Assembly (NCBI GenBank): GCA_963678585.2
Contig: CAXXGA010000001.1
Span: forward strand, 62,001-126,000
Length of the DNA: 64,000 nucleotides
Direction: 5' to 3'
Source: Breoghania sp963678585
Lineage (GTDB): Bacteria > Pseudomonadota > Alphaproteobacteria > Rhizobiales > Stappiaceae
The notes under the pieces were generated by a model, which ran no database searches, was not told where the DNA came from, and saw nothing but the letters and a program-made list of their open reading frames with translations. Below are positions 62,218-64,000 of the stretch, one piece after another. How positions within the stretch are numbered: position 1 is the first letter of the stretch; every line of letters begins with the position of its first letter. Made by a program: the position numbers and the translations under genes.

Positions 62218-63546
62218 TCAGAGCGGTTTGCCGGCGCCAATACCGACAAAGCGCCCCGCCTGCCCGTTTTGACCCCCGTCTTGCGCCGCCTTCAGACGCC
62301 CGGAGATCGAGGTGGTATCCATCAGCTTTGACACCGGCCCAACCGCCGAAATCGTCGGGACAGAACCGGAGAAGGTCTCCGCCGCCACCCGGCGCACATC
62401 CTCCGCGCTCACCGCATTGATGCGGCGGAGGATTTCCGCAGGCTCGAGACAGTGGCCATAGACCATGATCTGCCGCGCGATCTGACCGGCGCGCGCCACC
62501 GGGCTTTCCATCGACATCATCAGCGAGGCCCGGATCTGGGCGCGGGCACGCTCCACTTCCGTTTCGCTCACATGTTCGCCGACGCGGGCGAGTTCGCCCA
62601 GCAGCACAGGCATCAGTTCGTCGAGGTCCTCTTCACCGGCGGCGGCGTGAATGCCGAAGAGGCCGGTGTCGGTGAAGGACCAGTGGAAGGCATAGACCGC
62701 GTAGCAAAGGCCGCGCGCCTCACGCACTTCCTGAAAGAGCCTCGACGACATGCCACCACCCAGAACGCCTGCAAGGATCTGAATGGTGTAATAGTCGGGA
62801 TGCTTGTAGGGCTTGCCCTCAAAGCCCAGCAGCAGCTGCGCTTCCATCAGGTCGCGGACCTGACGGCTTTCGCCCCCGGCATAGACCGCCGGCTCGAACC
62901 CGCCGCCCGGCCCGGCGGGGAAATCCGCAAAGCACTCCTCGGCCAGCTTCACGATGGCGTCGTGGTCGACCTTGCCCGCGGCCGAAAGCACCATGCCGCC
63001 TGCCCGGTAATGGGTATCGAGATATTCGCGAATGCCTTCAGAGGTGAAGGAGCGCACCGTCTGCGGCGTACCGAGGATCGTGCGGCCCAGCGGCTGGCCC
63101 GACCATGCGGTTTCCTGCATCTGGTCGAAGGCCCAGTCCTCGGGCGAATCCTGAACGCCGCCGATTTCCTGCAGGATCACGTGCTGCTCGCGCTTCAGTT
63201 CCGCGGGATCGAGAAGCGAATTGCCCAGAATGTCGGCCAGAAGATCGACCGCCAGCGGCACGTCGTCGGCCAGAACCCGCACGTAATAGGCGGTGTTCTC
63301 CACGCTGGTGGAGGCGTTCAATTCGCCGCCCACCGCCTCGATTTCCTCCGCAATGGCGCGCGCGGAGCGACGGCGCGTGCCCTTGAAAGCCATGTGCTCC
63401 AGAAGATGCGTCAGGCCGTGCTGGCTCTCGGTCTCGTTCCGCGAGCCCACACGCACCCACACGCCAAGCGCGGCCGTCTCAAGATGCGCCATGTGATCGG
63501 TGACGACCGTGAGGCCATTGGCGAGACGACTTATGCGCACATCCAT
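62218..63546 (-). CDS. M16 family zinc peptidase (processing peptidase-like)
   Basis: A 442-residue pitrilysin-type metallopeptidase related to mitochondrial processing peptidase beta. The inverted zinc motif is H-L-L-E-H (47-51), with the downstream Glu in a helix after about 75 residues. The C-terminal half is the inactive M16 repeat with the R-xx-Y-like G-L-C-Y-A-V-Y segment. Two such halves form a clam-shell chamber for short peptides. It starts 3 bases after thrC and precedes the GNAT gene, all in one direction. Confidence 0.92.
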   Translation of the reverse strand: MDVRISRLANGLTVVTDHMAHLETAALGVWVRVGSRNETESQHGLTHLLEHMAFKGTRRRSARAIAEEIEAVGGELNASTSVENTAYYVRVLADDVPLAVDLLADILGNSLLDPAELKREQHVILQEIGGVQDSPEDWAFDQMQETAWSGQPLGRTILGTPQTVRSFTSEGIREYLDTHYRAGGMVLSAAGKVDHDAIVKLAEECFADFPAGPGGGFEPAVYAGGESRQVRDLMEAQLLLGFEGKPYKHPDYYTIQILAGVLGGGMSSRLFQEVREARGLCYAVYAFHWSFTDTGLFGIHAAAGEEDLDELMPVLLGELARVGEHVSETEVERARAQIRASLMMSMESPVARAGQIARQIMVYGHCLEPAEILRRINAVSAEDVRRVAAETFSGSVPTISAVGPVSKLMDTTSISGRLKAAQDGGQNGQAGRFVGIGAGKPL

Positions 63547-63549
63547 GGA

Positions 63550-64000
63550 TCAGGCCTCCGCCGTTACGGCGCGGGCGCGCGCCTGAACCAGTTTTTCAAC
63601 TGCGCTGATATCGTTGGGCACGACCTCGAAACGCTCCTCGCGCTCCATCAGGTCGGAAAGCCATGCAGGCAGGCCCGGCGTCACGCCGCTGGCCGCTTCC
63701 ACAGCCTGCGGGAACTTGGCCGGATGCGCGGTGGACAGAACGATCATCGGTGTCGCCGGATCGCATTCTCCGGCCAGCATTTCCGCCACGCGCAAGCCGA
63801 CGGAAGTGTGCGGATCGGCCAGATAACCGGCCTCGCGCCATGTGTCGGCAATGGTCTTGGAGACCGACGCCTCGTCTGCGCGCCCTGCCGCAAACAGCTT
63901 GCGGATCTCCGCCAATGCATTCGCGTCCAGTGCGAAGGAACCGCTCTGCGTGAGACCATCCATCTGGCGGCGAACCTGCGCCGCATCGCGTCCTCCCGCG
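63550..64000 (-). CDS. thrC: Threonine synthase, C-terminal part (5' end outside window)
   Basis: The last 149 residues of a threonine synthase, which converts phosphohomoserine, the ThrB product, to threonine with PLP. The visible part contains the conserved C-terminal P-H-T-S-V-G-L-R-V-A, V-L-S-T-A-H-P-A-K-F-P and the tail with a short linker. The frame is open to the end of the window, so the gene is truncated only by the window. It is the first gene of a thrC-M16-GNAT group that runs into the window. Confidence 0.92.
   Translation of the reverse strand, partial: AGGRDAAQVRRQMDGLTQSGSFALDANALAEIRKLFAAGRADEASVSKTIADTWREAGYLADPHTSVGLRVAEMLAGECDPATPMIVLSTAHPAKFPQAVEAASGVTPGLPAWLSDLMEREERFEVVPNDISAVEKLVQARARAVTAEA

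Overview
The window is a 64 kb stretch of ordinary, densely coded chromosome from a GC-rich alphaproteobacterium, most likely of the order Hyphomicrobiales (Rhizobiales). Evidence for this: a CcrM-type GANTC methyltransferase with a RAMA tail; an F0 ATP synthase operon (atpI-B-E-F'-F) separated from F1; the mutY / DUF721 / thioredoxin-like / smc run; the ispH-thrB-rnhA run; the thrC-M16 peptidase-GNAT run; a malic enzyme fused to a phosphotransacetylase-like domain; and a BA14K-like secreted protein. I cannot fix the genus. Glycine decarboxylase is split into two subunits, which is not the usual form in the Rhizobiaceae. I see no insertion sequence, prophage, CRISPR array, rRNA or convincing tRNA.

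Layout. 1-3.6 kb: the 3' part of ygfZ, an HD hydrolase, an acuI-like reductase and an MFS transporter. 4.1-7.8 kb: the complete de novo NAD operon nadA-nadB-nadC. 7.8-12 kb: a membrane diguanylate cyclase, a SleB-type cell wall hydrolase, an S49 peptidase and a small membrane protein. 12.2-20.3 kb: glyQ and glyS, separated by lemA, a DUF2207 membrane protein and an opposing GGDEF/EAL gene. 20.4-24.8 kb: moaB, a ceramidase-fold membrane protein, maeB and a TM2 protein. 25-29.8 kb: ETF-ubiquinone oxidoreductase, divergent from a family-4-like uracil-DNA glycosylase, then a Tat-exported metallo-beta-lactamase-fold protein and a BA14K-like protein. 29.9-32.8 kb: a glycosyltransferase, a radical SAM protein and rnhB. 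32.9-42.2 kb: the F0 operon, smc, a DsbA-like protein, a DUF721 protein and mutY. 42.2-49.2 kb: an orphan PAS histidine kinase, AMP nucleosidase, a Tag-like glycosylase, ccrM and an exported protein. 49.3-54.2 kb: the glycine cleavage operon gcvT-gcvH-gcvPA-gcvPB behind a tandem glycine riboswitch. 54.4-64 kb: a lipoprotein, ispH-thrB-rnhA-diacylglycerol-kinase-like, a large GGDEF/EAL protein, and thrC (cut by the window end)-M16 peptidase-GNAT.

Functional themes are cofactor and one-carbon metabolism (NAD, glycine cleavage, YgfZ), genome maintenance (UDG, MutY, Tag-like, RNases HI and HII, SMC, CcrM) and c-di-GMP signalling (one intact cyclase, two proteins with damaged GGDEF and intact EAL domains). 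No clearly undescribed multi-gene system is visible. The items most worth a second look are the glyQ/glyS split, the reduced-cysteine UDG, the orphan kinase with a CxxC insert, the ccrM promoter architecture, and several perfect inverted repeats in intergenic DNA. Start codons were chosen by Shine-Dalgarno spacing and homology reasoning; several genes appear to use TTG or GTG.
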